Shown: positions 45,372-54,833 of the stretch, piece after piece
Numbering within the stretch: position 1 is the stretch's first letter
How the letters are laid out: each line of letters starts with the position of its first letter
The notes under the pieces: model-generated
The model's input: only the letters and a program-made list of their open reading frames with translations
The model's database searches: none
What the model was told of the DNA's origin: nothing
Made by a program: the position numbers and the translations under genes
Assembly: GCF_001427285.1 (NCBI RefSeq)
Contig: NZ_LMFV01000023.1
Coordinates: 251,478 to 315,477 of the forward strand
Direction of reading: 5' to 3'
Source: Mesorhizobium sp. Root552
Lineage (GTDB): Bacteria > Pseudomonadota > Alphaproteobacteria > Rhizobiales > Rhizobiaceae
Length of the DNA: 64,000 nucleotides

Positions 45372-46799
45372 ATGAACAACCACTTGAATTTCTTCATCGA
45401 TGGCAAATGGGTCGCGCCGGTTGTTTCGGCAACGCTGGACGTAATCGACCCTTCCACCGAGGAAGCCTATACGAAGATTTCAGTTGGCTCGAAGGCTGAT
45501 GTGGACAAGGCCGTTGCGGCGGCGAAGGCGGCGTTCCCGGCTTTTTCGCAGACCAGCAAGGCTGATCGCCTGAAGCTCCTGAACCGCATCCTCGAAATCT
45601 ACAACGAACGCTACGAGGACATCGCCCAGGCCGTCAGCTACGAAATGGGTGCGCCCATAACCTGGGCACGCGAGGCGCAGGCATGGGCCGGCCGCGCCCA
45701 TATGGAAGCGACCATCAAGGCGCTGGAAGGCTACGAGTTTTCCGAAAAGCGCGGTGCCACGATGGTGGTCAAGGAGCCGATCGGCGTCTGCGCGCTGATT
45801 ACGCCGTGGAACTGGCCGCTGAACCAGATCGTCTGCAAGGTTGCGCCCGCCATCGCCGCAGGCTGCACGGTGGTGTTGAAGCCTTCCGAGATCGCGCCGA
45901 TCAGCGGCATTGTCTTTTCCGAAATCATGGAGGCCGCCGGAACCCCGAAGGGCGTCTACAATATGGTCAATGGCACCGGTCCCGACGTCGGCCAGGTCAT
46001 GGCCGGCCATCCCGATGTCGACATGGTTTCTTTCACCGGCTCCACCCGCGCCGGCATCATCGTAGCCAAGACCGCCGCCGATACTGTCAAGCGTGTGGCC
46101 CAGGAGCTGGGTGGCAAGTCGGCCAACATTATCTTGCCCGACGCCGATTTCGCGCTTGCTGTGAAGAAGGGCGTTGAGGGCTGCTTCGGCAACAGCGGCC
46201 AGTCCTGCGATGCACCGACCCGCATGCTGGTTCCGGCTGCCCGTCACGACGAGGCGCTTGCGATTGCAAAGGATGCGGCGGAAGCTCACAAGGTTGGCGA
46301 TCCGCGCGCCGAGGACAGCCAGCTTGGTCCCGTCGTCAGCCAGTTGCAGTACGACAAAATCCAGAGGCTGATCGAAGCCGGCATCAAGGACGGCGCGACG
46401 CTGGTGACGGGTGGTCCAGGTCGGCCCGAACATTTGAACCGCGGCTACTATGTCCGCCCGACCGTCTTTGGTCATGTGAAGCCTGGCATGACCATCGAGA
46501 AGGAGGAAATCTTCGGCCCGGTGCTGTCGGTCATTTCCTATGACGACGACGACGACGCAGTGAAAATCGCCAACGATACCGTCTATGGCCTTGCCGCCTA
46601 TGTCCAGTCGAAGGACATCAAGCATGCCCGCGCCGTGGCCTCGCGCCTTCGTGCTGGTCAGGTCAACCTGAACTACCCCGACTGGGACACCTTCGCGCCG
46701 TTCGGCGGCTACAAGCAGTCGGGCAACGGGCGCGAATATGCCGACTGGGCGATCCATGACTTCCTGGAGGTCAAGGGCATCATCGGTTACGGCGAATAA
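45372..46799 (+). CDS. Aldehyde dehydrogenase
   Basis: 475-residue NAD(P)-dependent aldehyde dehydrogenase. The oxyanion-hole motif is TPWNWPLNQ, the general-base glutamate is in ELGGKSANI, and the nucleophile Cys in NSGQSCDAPTR. Typical length. It is the first gene of an operon with deoC and an ALDH16-type gene; it could oxidise acetaldehyde released by deoxyribose-phosphate aldolase. ATG 45372 is chosen with AAGGCGG upstream; the long frame from 45252 is not needed. Confidence 0.93.
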   Translation: MNNHLNFFIDGKWVAPVVSATLDVIDPSTEEAYTKISVGSKADVDKAVAAAKAAFPAFSQTSKADRLKLLNRILEIYNERYEDIAQAVSYEMGAPITWAREAQAWAGRAHMEATIKALEGYEFSEKRGATMVVKEPIGVCALITPWNWPLNQIVCKVAPAIAAGCTVVLKPSEIAPISGIVFSEIMEAAGTPKGVYNMVNGTGPDVGQVMAGHPDVDMVSFTGSTRAGIIVAKTAADTVKRVAQELGGKSANIILPDADFALAVKKGVEGCFGNSGQSCDAPTRMLVPAARHDEALAIAKDAAEAHKVGDPRAEDSQLGPVVSQLQYDKIQRLIEAGIKDGATLVTGGPGRPEHLNRGYYVRPTVFGHVKPGMTIEKEEIFGPVLSVISYDDDDDAVKIANDTVYGLAAYVQSKDIKHARAVASRLRAGQVNLNYPDWDTFAPFGGYKQSGNGREYADWAIHDFLEVKGIIGYGE

Positions 46800-46827
46800 T
46801 CTCGCCGGACATGCAGTGGAGTTGAAA

Positions 46828-47835
46828 ATGAATATCGAAAAGCGGGGGGATGCGGGCGTGGTGCCGTCGGCCTTCGCCAACCAGCCGCATCCGTACAATC
46901 CGGCGGTGCCGCTTTCGCTTGACCCGGTTGACAGCGTGCGCGTCAATCTGTCCGCTGCCGAACGCCGCACCGCGTCTTTGGCCGGCCGCCGCACGGTCAA
47001 GAAGGAGTGGCAGGCGGCGTGGCTGGTGCGCGCGCTGCAATGCATCGACCTCACCACGCTGAATGGGGATGACACCGCTGGCCGTGTCCAGCGGCTGTGC
47101 GCCAAGGCGCGCCAGCCGTTGCGCGAAGACCTCAAGCAGGCGCTGGGCCTTGGTGAGCGCAACATCACCACCGGTGCAGTGTGCGTCTACCATCGTTTCG
47201 TTGCCACCGCAGTGGAGGCGCTGGAAGGTTCGGGTATTCCGGTTGCTGCCGTTTCCACCGGCTTTCCCGCCGGCCTGTCGCCGCTGCCCACGCGGCTGAA
47301 GGAGATCGAGGCTTCGGTTGCCGACGGCGCTTCGGAAATCGATATCGTCATCACCCGCGAGCATGTGCTGACTGCCAATTGGCAGGCGCTGTACGATGAG
47401 GTGAAGGCTTGCAAGGAAGCTTGCGGCAAAGCTCATATGAAGACCATCCTCGCCACCGGTGATTTGCAGACGCTGCGCAACGTCGCCCGCGCCTCGTGGG
47501 TGGCGATGATGGCCGGCTCCGACTTCATCAAGACTTCGACCGGCAAGGAGGCAACCAACGCCACGCTGCCGGTGACACTCACCATGCTGCGCGCCATCCG
47601 CGAGTATCGCGAGATAACCGGCCACGTCGTCGGCTACAAGCCCGCCGGTGGTATCTCCACCGCCAAGGATGCGCTGGCCTATCTGGCGCTGGTCAAGGAA
47701 GAACTCGGCAACGACTGGCTGCAACCGAACCTGTTCCGCTTCGGCGCCTCCTCGCTGCTGGCCGACATCGAGCGCCAGCTCGAACATCATGTGACCGGCC
47801 GCTATGCGGCCTTCAGCCATCATGCCATGGCTTGA
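46828..47835 (+). CDS. deoC: Deoxyribose-phosphate aldolase
   Basis: 335-residue class I aldolase cleaving 2-deoxyribose 5-phosphate to glyceraldehyde 3-phosphate and acetaldehyde. The Schiff-base lysine is in DFIKTSTGKEATN and the second catalytic lysine in VGYKPAGGIST; MKTILATGDL is also conserved. Length corresponds to the long (DeoC2) form with an N-terminal extension. GGAG precedes the ATG. Genes on both sides encode aldehyde dehydrogenases, which fits disposal of acetaldehyde. Confidence 0.95.
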   Translation: MNIEKRGDAGVVPSAFANQPHPYNPAVPLSLDPVDSVRVNLSAAERRTASLAGRRTVKKEWQAAWLVRALQCIDLTTLNGDDTAGRVQRLCAKARQPLREDLKQALGLGERNITTGAVCVYHRFVATAVEALEGSGIPVAAVSTGFPAGLSPLPTRLKEIEASVADGASEIDIVITREHVLTANWQALYDEVKACKEACGKAHMKTILATGDLQTLRNVARASWVAMMAGSDFIKTSTGKEATNATLPVTLTMLRAIREYREITGHVVGYKPAGGISTAKDALAYLALVKEELGNDWLQPNLFRFGASSLLADIERQLEHHVTGRYAAFSHHAMA

Positions 47836-47848
47836 GATGGAAGAAAAA

Positions 47849-50224
47849 ATGTCGATTGCAGAAATTCTCGACACCATGGAATACGGCCCGGCGCCAGAGA
47901 GCGACAAGGAAGCACGCGCCTGGATCAAGAGACTGGGCGGTGAAACGAAGATGTTCATCGGCGGCCAGTGGAAGAAGGCGAAGTCCGGCCAAAGCTTCGA
48001 GACTTCCGCGCCTGCCAGTGGCGAGGTGCTGACCCGCATTGCCGATGCCAACGCCGCCGACGTGGATGCCGCGGTCAAGGCAGCCGCCAAGGCGCAACCG
48101 GCGTGGGCGGCCCTGTCCGGCCACCAGCGCGCCCGCTACCTCTATGCGCTCGCCCGCCTGATCCAGCGCCACAGCCGCCTTTTTGCCGTGGTCGAATCGC
48201 TCGACAACGGCAAGCCGATCCGCGAAACGCGCGACATCGATATCCCGCTCGTTGCCCGCCATTTCTACCATCACGCCGGCTGGGCGCAGTTGATGGACAG
48301 CGAGCTTGCCGACAAGGAGCCGCTCGGCGTCTGCGGCCAGATCATTCCGTGGAACTTCCCGCTTTTGATGCTGGCCTGGAAGATTGCGCCCGCCATCGCG
48401 CTTGGAAACACGGTGGTGCTGAAGCCGGCCGAGTACACATCGCTGACAGCGCTCCTGTTTGCCGAGATGTGCCAGAAGGCCGGTCTGCCGGATGGCGTCG
48501 TCAACATTGTCACCGGCGCGGGCGACACTGGCGCGGCCATCGTCAATCATCCCGGCATTTCCAAGATCGCTTTCACCGGCTCGACTGAGGTCGGCCGCAT
48601 TATCCGCGAGGCGACGGCCGGTTCGGGCAAAGGCCTGACGCTGGAGCTTGGCGGGAAGTCGCCCTTCGTCGTCTTCGACGACGCCGATCTCGACGCGGCG
48701 GTCGAGGGAGTCGTTGACGCCATCTGGTTCAACCAGGGCCAGGTCTGCTGTGCCGGTTCGCGGTTGCTGCTGCAGGAAAGCATCCACAACCGCTTCGTTT
48801 CGAAACTCACCGCCCGCATGGAAAGCTTGCGCGTCGGCGATCCGCTGGACAAGGCGATCGACATCGGCGCGATCGTCCATCCGGTGCAGTTGCAGCGCAT
48901 CAAGGCGTTGGTCGAAACGGGTGTGAAGGAAGGCGCTGAATTGCACCAACCCAAGGCCGCGGTTCCTGTCGCCGGCTGTTTCTATCCGCCAACGCTGCTC
49001 ACTGGTGTCCATCCCGCATCGACCGTTTCGCGCGTCGAGATTTTCGGCCCCGTCATGGTCGCCAGCACGTTCCGCACACCGGCCGAAGCGGTGGAACTTG
49101 CCAACAATACCGAATATGGCCTTGCCGCCACCATCTGGAGCGAGACGTTGTCGCTGGCGCTGGACATCGCGCCAAAGCTGAAATGCGGCGTTGTCTGGGT
49201 CAACGGCACCAACATGTTCGATGCCGGGGTCGGCTTTGGCGGCTACAAGGAATCCGGCTTCGGCCGTGAAGGTGGCCGCGAGGGACTTGCCGCCTACTGC
49301 AAGCCGAAATGGCTCGCCAAGGCCAAGGTAATCGTTGCGCAACCGGCACCTCAGTTGGCCGACGAGGCGATCTCCACCTCCTTCATCGACCGCACGGCAA
49401 AACTTTATGTCGGCGGCAAGCAGGCTCGCCCGGATGGAGGCTATTCGCGGCCCATCCTGTCGCCTTCCGGTGCGCTGGTCGGTGAGGTCGGCGAAGGCAA
49501 CCGCAAGGACATCCGCAACGCTGTCGAGGCGGCCCGCAAGGCGACCGGATGGGGCACTGCCAGCGAGCACAACCGCGCGCAGATTTTGTATTACATCGCC
49601 GAGAACCTTGAAGCCCGCGCTAGCGAGTTCACCGACCGCCTCGCAGCCATGACCGGCAAGCGCAAACCGGAGGCGGCGAAGGAAGTCGCGGCTTCCGTCT
49701 CGCGGCTGTTTTCCTATGGCGCCTGGGCCGACAAGTTCGAAGGCACGGTGCACAAGCCGCCGCTGCGTGGCGTGGCGCTGGCCATGAACGAGCCGCTTGG
49801 CATTGTCGGCATCGCTTGTCCGGAGGAGTTTGGCCTGCTGGGCTTCGTCTCCACCTTCGCGCCGGCGATTGCCACAGGCAACCGCGCAGTGGTGGTGCCA
49901 TCGTCGCGGCTGGCGCTGGCGGCGACCGATTTCTATCAGGTGCTGGAAACCTCCGACGTGCCGGACGGCGTCGTCAACATCGTCACCGGCGACCGGGATG
50001 CACTCGCGCTTGAGTTGGCCAAGCACGAGGAGGTTGACGGCGTCTGGTACTTCGGCCCCAAAGAAGCCGCCGCGCGCATTGAAAAAGCCTCCGCCGGCAA
50101 TCTGAAGCAAGTGTGGGCCGAAACCGTCCAGCGCGACTGGCTCGACCCGCGCTTGGGCGAGGGCAGGGAGTTCCTGTCGCGCGCCGTCCAGGTCAAGAAC
50201 ATCTGGGTTCCTTACGGCGAGTAA
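47849..50224 (+). CDS. Two-domain aldehyde dehydrogenase (ALDH16-like)
   Basis: 791 residues made of two aldehyde dehydrogenase domains. The first (about 1-490) is complete: IPWNFPLLML, ELGGKSPFVVF with its Glu, and NQGQVCCAGSRL with the Cys. The second (about 505-791) starts like an ALDH (AKLYVGGKQ, GNRKDIRNAVEAA) but ends soon after the VNIVTGD segment, without a catalytic Cys motif. This layout is that of bacterial ALDH16 proteins, in which the second domain is structural. ATG 47849 follows GGAAG; ATG 47837 is an alternative. Coupled to deoC (13 bases). Confidence 0.88.
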   Translation: MSIAEILDTMEYGPAPESDKEARAWIKRLGGETKMFIGGQWKKAKSGQSFETSAPASGEVLTRIADANAADVDAAVKAAAKAQPAWAALSGHQRARYLYALARLIQRHSRLFAVVESLDNGKPIRETRDIDIPLVARHFYHHAGWAQLMDSELADKEPLGVCGQIIPWNFPLLMLAWKIAPAIALGNTVVLKPAEYTSLTALLFAEMCQKAGLPDGVVNIVTGAGDTGAAIVNHPGISKIAFTGSTEVGRIIREATAGSGKGLTLELGGKSPFVVFDDADLDAAVEGVVDAIWFNQGQVCCAGSRLLLQESIHNRFVSKLTARMESLRVGDPLDKAIDIGAIVHPVQLQRIKALVETGVKEGAELHQPKAAVPVAGCFYPPTLLTGVHPASTVSRVEIFGPVMVASTFRTPAEAVELANNTEYGLAATIWSETLSLALDIAPKLKCGVVWVNGTNMFDAGVGFGGYKESGFGREGGREGLAAYCKPKWLAKAKVIVAQPAPQLADEAISTSFIDRTAKLYVGGKQARPDGGYSRPILSPSGALVGEVGEGNRKDIRNAVEAARKATGWGTASEHNRAQILYYIAENLEARASEFTDRLAAMTGKRKPEAAKEVAASVSRLFSYGAWADKFEGTVHKPPLRGVALAMNEPLGIVGIACPEEFGLLGFVSTFAPAIATGNRAVVVPSSRLALAATDFYQVLETSDVPDGVVNIVTGDRDALALELAKHEEVDGVWYFGPKEAAARIEKASAGNLKQVWAETVQRDWLDPRLGEGREFLSRAVQVKNIWVPYGE

Positions 50225-50225
50225 A

Positions 50226-50269
50226 GCAATTCCAGGAAAAGTGGGAACCGGTTTTCCGTCCGGAATTGC
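50226..50269. repeat. Intergenic palindromic repeat (Mesorhizobium type)
   Basis: gcaattcc (50226-50233) and ggaattgc (50262-50269) are perfect complements around a second small hairpin, aaccggtttt. This pattern matches an intergenic repeat I recall from Mesorhizobium genomes. It lies between the convergent ALDH16-like and der genes and may act as a terminator in both directions. Confidence 0.55.
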
Positions 50270-50316
50270 GCGAAAAAATGCTTGAGCGGATCGCGCGCCA
50301 TGATCCGTTCAACCGC

Positions 50317-51750
50317 TCAGCGCTTCTTCGCGCGACCTGCGAACGGATTGTCGGAGGTGCGCAGCGCCATGCGGATCGGCACGCCCGGAATGTCGAAGGC
50401 TTCGCGCAGATTGTTGACCAGATAGCGCACATAAGATTGCGGCATCGCGTCCGGTCGTGAGCACGACACCACGAAGCCCGGCGGACGGGTCTTGGCCTGC
50501 GTCACGTACTTGACCTTGAGGCGGCGTCCGGCGACGGCGGGCGGTGGATGGTGGGCGAGGATGCCTTCCAGCCAGCGGTTGAGCTTGCCGGTGGAGATGC
50601 GGCTGTTCCACACCTTGTGCGTCTTGATGACCGCGTCCATCAGCTTGTCGAGCCCGCGCCCGGTCTCGGCCGAAACCGTCACCGCCTGGATGCCGCGCGC
50701 CTGCGGCAACAGCCGTTCGGTCTTCTCGCGCAGTTCGGCCAGCACCTGCTGTGGTTGGTCGATCAGGTCCCATTTGTTGAAGGCGATAACCGGCGCGCGG
50801 CCCTCGCGGATGATGAGATCGGCGATCTGCAAGTCCTGCTTCTCGAACGGGATCGTCGCGTCAAAGACGATGACGACGACTTCCGCGAAGCGGATGGCGC
50901 GCAGCCCGTCGGCGACGGAAAGCTTTTCCAGCTTTTCCTGCACCTTGGCCTTGCGCCGCATGCCGGCGGTGTCGAACAGTTTCATCCGGCGTCCGCGCCA
51001 GTCCCAGTCTACCGAGATTGAGTCGCGGGTGATGCCGGCTTCCGGCCCGGTCAAAAGCCGCTCTTCGCCGATCAGCGCGTTGATGAGCGTCGACTTGCCG
51101 GCGTTGGGGCGTCCCACCACGGCGATGCGCAGCGGCTTGGTCTCGTCATAGGCCGGCACGTCTTCGGCGTCCGGGTCGGCGATGTCCTCGCCGATCAGCA
51201 CTTCGCTGGCGGCGATCTCGTCGTCTTCTTCCTCGTCTTCGCCGAATGCGCGTTCCTCGCCGAGCGCCTCGATGACGGCGTCGCGCAGGTCGGGCAGGCC
51301 CTGGCCGTGCTCGGCCGAGACGGGAATAGGCTCGCCGAGCCCCAGTTCCCAGCCTTCCAGCATGCCGCCCTGCGCGCCGCGTGCCTCGGCCTTGTTGGCG
51401 ACCAGCACCACCGGCTTGCCGGATTTGCGTACCACTTCGGCAAAGGTGCGGTCGTCCGGCATCAGGCCGGCCTTGGCGTCGATCAGGAAGAAGATCAGAT
51501 CGGCCTCGGTGATGGCGATCTCGGTCTGGGCGCGCATGCGCCCGGGCAAGGTGCTTGCCGGCGCGTCCTCGAAACCGGCGGTGTCGATCACGTCGAAGGT
51601 GAGATCGTAAAGCTTGGCGGGGTGAACGCGGCGGTCGCGGGTTACGCCCGGCGTGTCGTCCACAAGCGCCAGCTTGCGGCCGGCAAGACGGTTGAAAAGC
51701 GTCGACTTGCCGACGTTAGGCCGACCGATTATGGCGACTTTGAACGTCAT
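50317..51750 (-). CDS. der: GTPase Der (EngA)
   Basis: 477-residue ribosome-assembly GTPase with two tandem Era-like G domains. Domain 1 has [17 protein letters not shown] and NKAE motifs; domain 2 has [17 protein letters not shown] and NKWD; an acidic linker ([14 protein letters not shown]) separates them, and a KH-like domain ends the protein. It promotes maturation of the 50S subunit. The TPR membrane protein gene ends three bases upstream, so they form one operon, a common alphaproteobacterial arrangement. Confidence 0.97.
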   Translation of the reverse strand: MTFKVAIIGRPNVGKSTLFNRLAGRKLALVDDTPGVTRDRRVHPAKLYDLTFDVIDTAGFEDAPASTLPGRMRAQTEIAITEADLIFFLIDAKAGLMPDDRTFAEVVRKSGKPVVLVANKAEARGAQGGMLEGWELGLGEPIPVSAEHGQGLPDLRDAVIEALGEERAFGEDEEEDDEIAASEVLIGEDIADPDAEDVPAYDETKPLRIAVVGRPNAGKSTLINALIGEERLLTGPEAGITRDSISVDWDWRGRRMKLFDTAGMRRKAKVQEKLEKLSVADGLRAIRFAEVVVIVFDATIPFEKQDLQIADLIIREGRAPVIAFNKWDLIDQPQQVLAELREKTERLLPQARGIQAVTVSAETGRGLDKLMDAVIKTHKVWNSRISTGKLNRWLEGILAHHPPPAVAGRRLKVKYVTQAKTRPPGFVVSCSRPDAMPQSYVRYLVNNLREAFDIPGVPIRMALRTSDNPFAGRAKKR

Positions 51751-51753
51751 GCG

Positions 51754-52422
51754 TCACGACGCGCCGCCCGAACCGCGGATCAGTTCGGACATCAAGGTGG
51801 CGCGCTGGCGCACGTTTTGCGGTGCGGCCTGGTCCGCTACGATCTGTTCGAACAGCTTGAGCGCATCGGCAGCCTTGCCTTCCTTCCACGCGGAAAGGCC
51901 GAGCGCCTCGCGCGCCGAATGGCGCAGCGCATTGCCGTCAACGGCCAGCGCCTCGACGCGGCTCGATACATCGGCATAGGAGCCGGTATCGACCAGCAGA
52001 AGTGCCGCCCGCAACCGCGCCATGTCGCGCAGGCTTTGCGGGATCGAGCCGTCGGCTGCAACCGCATCGAGTTCGGAAACCGCAGTGGCGACGTCGCCCT
52101 TGTCGGCCTTGACGGTGGCGGAGCGCATGCGCGCCAGCACGGGATAAGCGCCGTAGCCACTCTTTTCGATCTCGGCGAGCGCCGCCAGCGCATCGTCCTC
52201 CTTGCCTTCATTGGCAAGGCGCAGCGCTTGCGAATAGGCATCGCCCGAGGTGTTGGCGCGGCTTTCGTCCCAATAGCGGTAGCCGACATAGGCTGAGGTC
52301 GCGAGCACCACAAACAGCGCCAGGCCGATCAGGATGGGGCCGTAGCGGTCCCAAATGGCCTTGGCCTGTTCCTTGCGGATCTCTTCGTTGACTTCGCGGA
52401 TAAAGGTATCGTCGTCGGCCAT
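51754..52422 (-). CDS. TPR-like membrane protein (YfgM type)
   Basis: 222 residues: a short cytosolic N-terminus with charged helix (DTFIREVNEEIRKEQAKAIWDRYG), one transmembrane helix (about 29-47) and a periplasmic TPR-like region rich in alanine (YSQALRLANEGKEDDALAALAEIE, then three more units). This matches the YfgM/TPR_21 family, which works with the Sec translocon and periplasmic chaperones and is usually next to der. The ATG at 52422 is preferred over GTG one codon earlier. Confidence 0.85.
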   Translation of the reverse strand: MADDDTFIREVNEEIRKEQAKAIWDRYGPILIGLALFVVLATSAYVGYRYWDESRANTSGDAYSQALRLANEGKEDDALAALAEIEKSGYGAYPVLARMRSATVKADKGDVATAVSELDAVAADGSIPQSLRDMARLRAALLLVDTGSYADVSSRVEALAVDGNALRHSAREALGLSAWKEGKAADALKLFEQIVADQAAPQNVRQRATLMSELIRGSGGAS

Positions 52423-52742
52423 CACTTAAACCGTTTCTGTGCCGCTGGGCGGCTTGTGAGCCCGCGTTTTAGCGGAAATTCGCCAGCATGGAAGGGGCGA
52501 TCCCCTAAATTCGCCCCGCCGAAGGGCCGGAATAGGGCGGAGCCTCGGCATTCGGGGATATTTTATTGATCGCAATGCGTTTCTTTCGCGTTCGAGATTT
52601 TCTGTCGCACCAGCGTATGCCTGACCGTCATGGAATGGATCCCGGACAGTATCGCCTTCGCTTCGCTCGTCGCTGGCGAGGACGCTTCCTTGCCCCACCC
52701 TTAAGCTCCTTGCTTCGCTCGTCGCTGGCGGGGACCCCGAGG

Positions 52743-52810
52743 AATGGCCGGACGGCTACCGGAGTTCGTGCTTTATGGTTGCCACGCCCGGCTAAAGCCG
52801 TCTGGCCATT
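52743..52810. repeat. Long inverted repeat
   Basis: aatggccggacggct (52743-52757) and agccgtctggccatt (52796-52810) are complementary at 14 of 15 positions, with a 38-base loop. It could form a stable stem-loop in RNA. No T-run follows. Confidence 0.6.
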
Positions 52811-53178
52811 GTCAAAGAACTGACCTCATCTGAGAGGTCGGGAGGACGGGCGGCCGTTCACCGGCCATGCCGCAGCTCCAGCCTCAATGGCCGACAACTG
52901 CGGGCAACACTGCGCCCGGTTCGAGGGCCGAACTTAGGGGTTCATCACCCAGCCGCACACCGTTATGCGACCAGCCCGGCACCGACGCCCTTCCCTGATA
53001 CCCGGTGCGCACCAGGTCTCCCGCAAAGGCGATGGGAGGATTATGCGGGAAAGGTGAGAGGGCGTGGATAAGGGAGGGGTGAAGTTTCTACGGGAAGTGA
53101 ATGGGGTCAAGGGGTTAGACGGAGGCCAGCTTGTATCTGATCCACGCTTGGCCAACTCGGCGCTGCCCCTCACCCTTA

Positions 53179-53206
53179 CCCTCTCCCCCTGAGGAAGGGG
53201 AGAGGG
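53179..53206. repeat. C/G-rich hairpin repeat
   Basis: ccctctcccc (53179-53188) pairs with ggggagaggg (53197-53206) with an 8-base loop. Similar text opens the window, consistent with a dispersed repeat family. Confidence 0.6.
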
Positions 53207-53230
53207 AGGTGTTGACGTTGGCGTCAGACA

Positions 53231-53405
53231 CCCCTCATCCGACCTCGCTTCGCTCGGCCACCTTCTCCCACAAGGGGCGAAGGTAAGCCGACATGGCCCG
53301 CTCGGCCAATCTCCAATGTTTGCGATTGGCGCAGACGGTTACGCAAGCGTCCCCTTCGCCCCTTGTGGGAGAAGGTGTCGAGGAGCAGCCGAGACGGATG
53401 AGGGG
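53231..53405. repeat. Inverted pair of about 53-base intergenic repeats
   Basis: The unit at 53231-53283 (starting cccctcatccg, ending caaggggcgaagg) recurs in reverse orientation at about 53351-53405, with divergence only in its middle. About 68 bases separate the copies. Two opposed copies of this kind are characteristic of rhizobial REP-like elements. Confidence 0.7.
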
Positions 53406-53461
53406 TAAGCGCAGCCGGTTCTGCAATGTTGGCGCAATGCTTCGGCGTCACATCATCCCGT

Positions 53462-54721
53462 CTATGCGTGGTCTTCCACCCCTCCGGTCTCCATGTAGTG
53501 GCGGTCGATTTCGGGCAATTTCTCACCCGACAACGTCGCCTCGAAGGCGCGTAGGCGCTTGTGCACCGATTGCAGCTCGACGATCGTCGACCATGAATTA
53601 AGCAGGAACTGGAGCGATCCGGTGACCCGGCCAAATGCGTTCGAAATCTGGTTCAGTGCGCCGAAGGTGATCTTGTGCGCCACCAGCGAGGGACCAAGGA
53701 TGATGAAGGAGAAGATGTTGTCGGCCTGCAAGTAGGTGTAGCGGACGACGTTGAAGTAGATGTAGTGGAAATAGAGGCGGAAATAGTTCCGCCGCACATT
53801 CTCGAAAAGCTCCGCCGTCGTTGCCGGGTCGGCACGGTCTGCATGGTCCTCGCCATAGACGAGTTCCTTGCGGTAGGCGGCTTCGACGCGCTGGTTGCGG
53901 AATTGCAGGCCCGGCAGCTTGATACCGGCCAGCATGACGGCAAGCGTGCCGAACAGGCACCAGCCGATGGCCGCAACGACGAGCGGCTGCGGCACCGCGC
54001 CGATGATCGGCAGTTCGGTGATGTGCTGCTGCAAGGTAATCATGACCGGCAGGAAGGCGATCAGGGTCATGATCGACTGGACGAAGCTTGAGCCCAGATC
54101 CTCCATGATCTGCGAAAAGCGCATCGTGTCTTCCTGGATACGCTGGGACGCGCCTTCGATGTGGCGCAACTGGCCCCAATGGGAGACGAAGTAATTGTTC
54201 ATCGCCGTGCGCCAGCGGAAAATCCAGTGGGAGACGATGAAGGCGTTCACCACCGAAACGTTCATGCCGATCAGCGCCAGCCAGGCGAAGCTTGCCGCGC
54301 CTTGGTAGAACTCGGCATTGGTCGATTTGCCGGTGCCGGACATCAGGCCCTGCACATAGTCGAAAAACGGCCCATACCAGTTGTTGACGGCGACCGAGAC
54401 CTGCACGTTGAAATAGATCATGAACAGGACGACCGAGGTGACGAGGATCGACCAGTTCTGCCAGGGGTGCGGCGAATACCAGCGCCAGAAGGCATAGAAG
54501 ATGGCAACGCCGAGCGCGAAGTAGATGTAGAACCACAAAAATGGCGTCGACCAGAACACGCTGATGCCGATGATGGGCGGTGCGCCGGGGGCGGCGGCAG
54601 GCAGGCCGATCCACGAGCCAAGCTGCGAACCGCCGAACAGCCAGAACAGAACGAGGAACAGGCTCCAGCCCGCTGCGCTAAGAAAGAACAGTTTGGGCTT
54701 TGGAAAGAAGGATACGAACAC
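53462..54721 (-). CDS. bacA: BacA/SbmA-type peptide transporter
   Basis: 419-residue inner-membrane protein, the length of rhizobial BacA. It begins MFVSFFPKPKLFFLSAAGW and has about seven hydrophobic segments; the C-terminal region (NIFSFIILGPSLVAHKITFG, then NAFGRVTGSLQFLLNSWSTIVELQSVHKRLRAFE) matches the SbmA/BacA ABC-membrane fold. These proteins import peptides, including proline-rich and nodule cysteine-rich peptides, and in rhizobia affect very-long-chain fatty acids of lipid A. Start GTG 54721 with AGGAA eight bases upstream. The symbol assumes bacA orthology. Confidence 0.87.
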   Translation of the reverse strand: MFVSFFPKPKLFFLSAAGWSLFLVLFWLFGGSQLGSWIGLPAAAPGAPPIIGISVFWSTPFLWFYIYFALGVAIFYAFWRWYSPHPWQNWSILVTSVVLFMIYFNVQVSVAVNNWYGPFFDYVQGLMSGTGKSTNAEFYQGAASFAWLALIGMNVSVVNAFIVSHWIFRWRTAMNNYFVSHWGQLRHIEGASQRIQEDTMRFSQIMEDLGSSFVQSIMTLIAFLPVMITLQQHITELPIIGAVPQPLVVAAIGWCLFGTLAVMLAGIKLPGLQFRNQRVEAAYRKELVYGEDHADRADPATTAELFENVRRNYFRLYFHYIYFNVVRYTYLQADNIFSFIILGPSLVAHKITFGALNQISNAFGRVTGSLQFLLNSWSTIVELQSVHKRLRAFEATLSGEKLPEIDRHYMETGGVEDHA

Positions 54722-54833
54722 GGAGGCGGGTTCCTTATTGCACGCGCAAATCAGCCAGGTGGCGTTAGCCGGGCATAAGGTCACACTTCGTTTGCAAAGA
54801 AAATGCCCGCGCCGCGCGTGAGCAAAACCAAAA

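Larger units (their letters stand above)
52423..53461. other. Repeat-rich non-coding region of about 1 kb
   Basis: No gene is supported between the TPR gene and the bacA-like gene. The stretch is a mosaic of short repeats: a duplicated cttcgctcgtcgctggcg text (about 52660-52680 and 52712-52730), a long stem at 52743-52810, a G/C hairpin at 53179-53206, and an inverted pair at 53231-53405. Small open frames inside show no ribosome sites. Confidence 0.6.

Noticed and set aside
47813..50110. 765-residue open frame antisense to the ALDH16-like gene
   Set aside because: Opposes a clearly recognised two-domain enzyme; composition is that of a codon shadow.
53162..53410. CRISPR array
   Set aside because: Repeats are inverted and unequal in length, with no regular spacers and no cas genes nearby.
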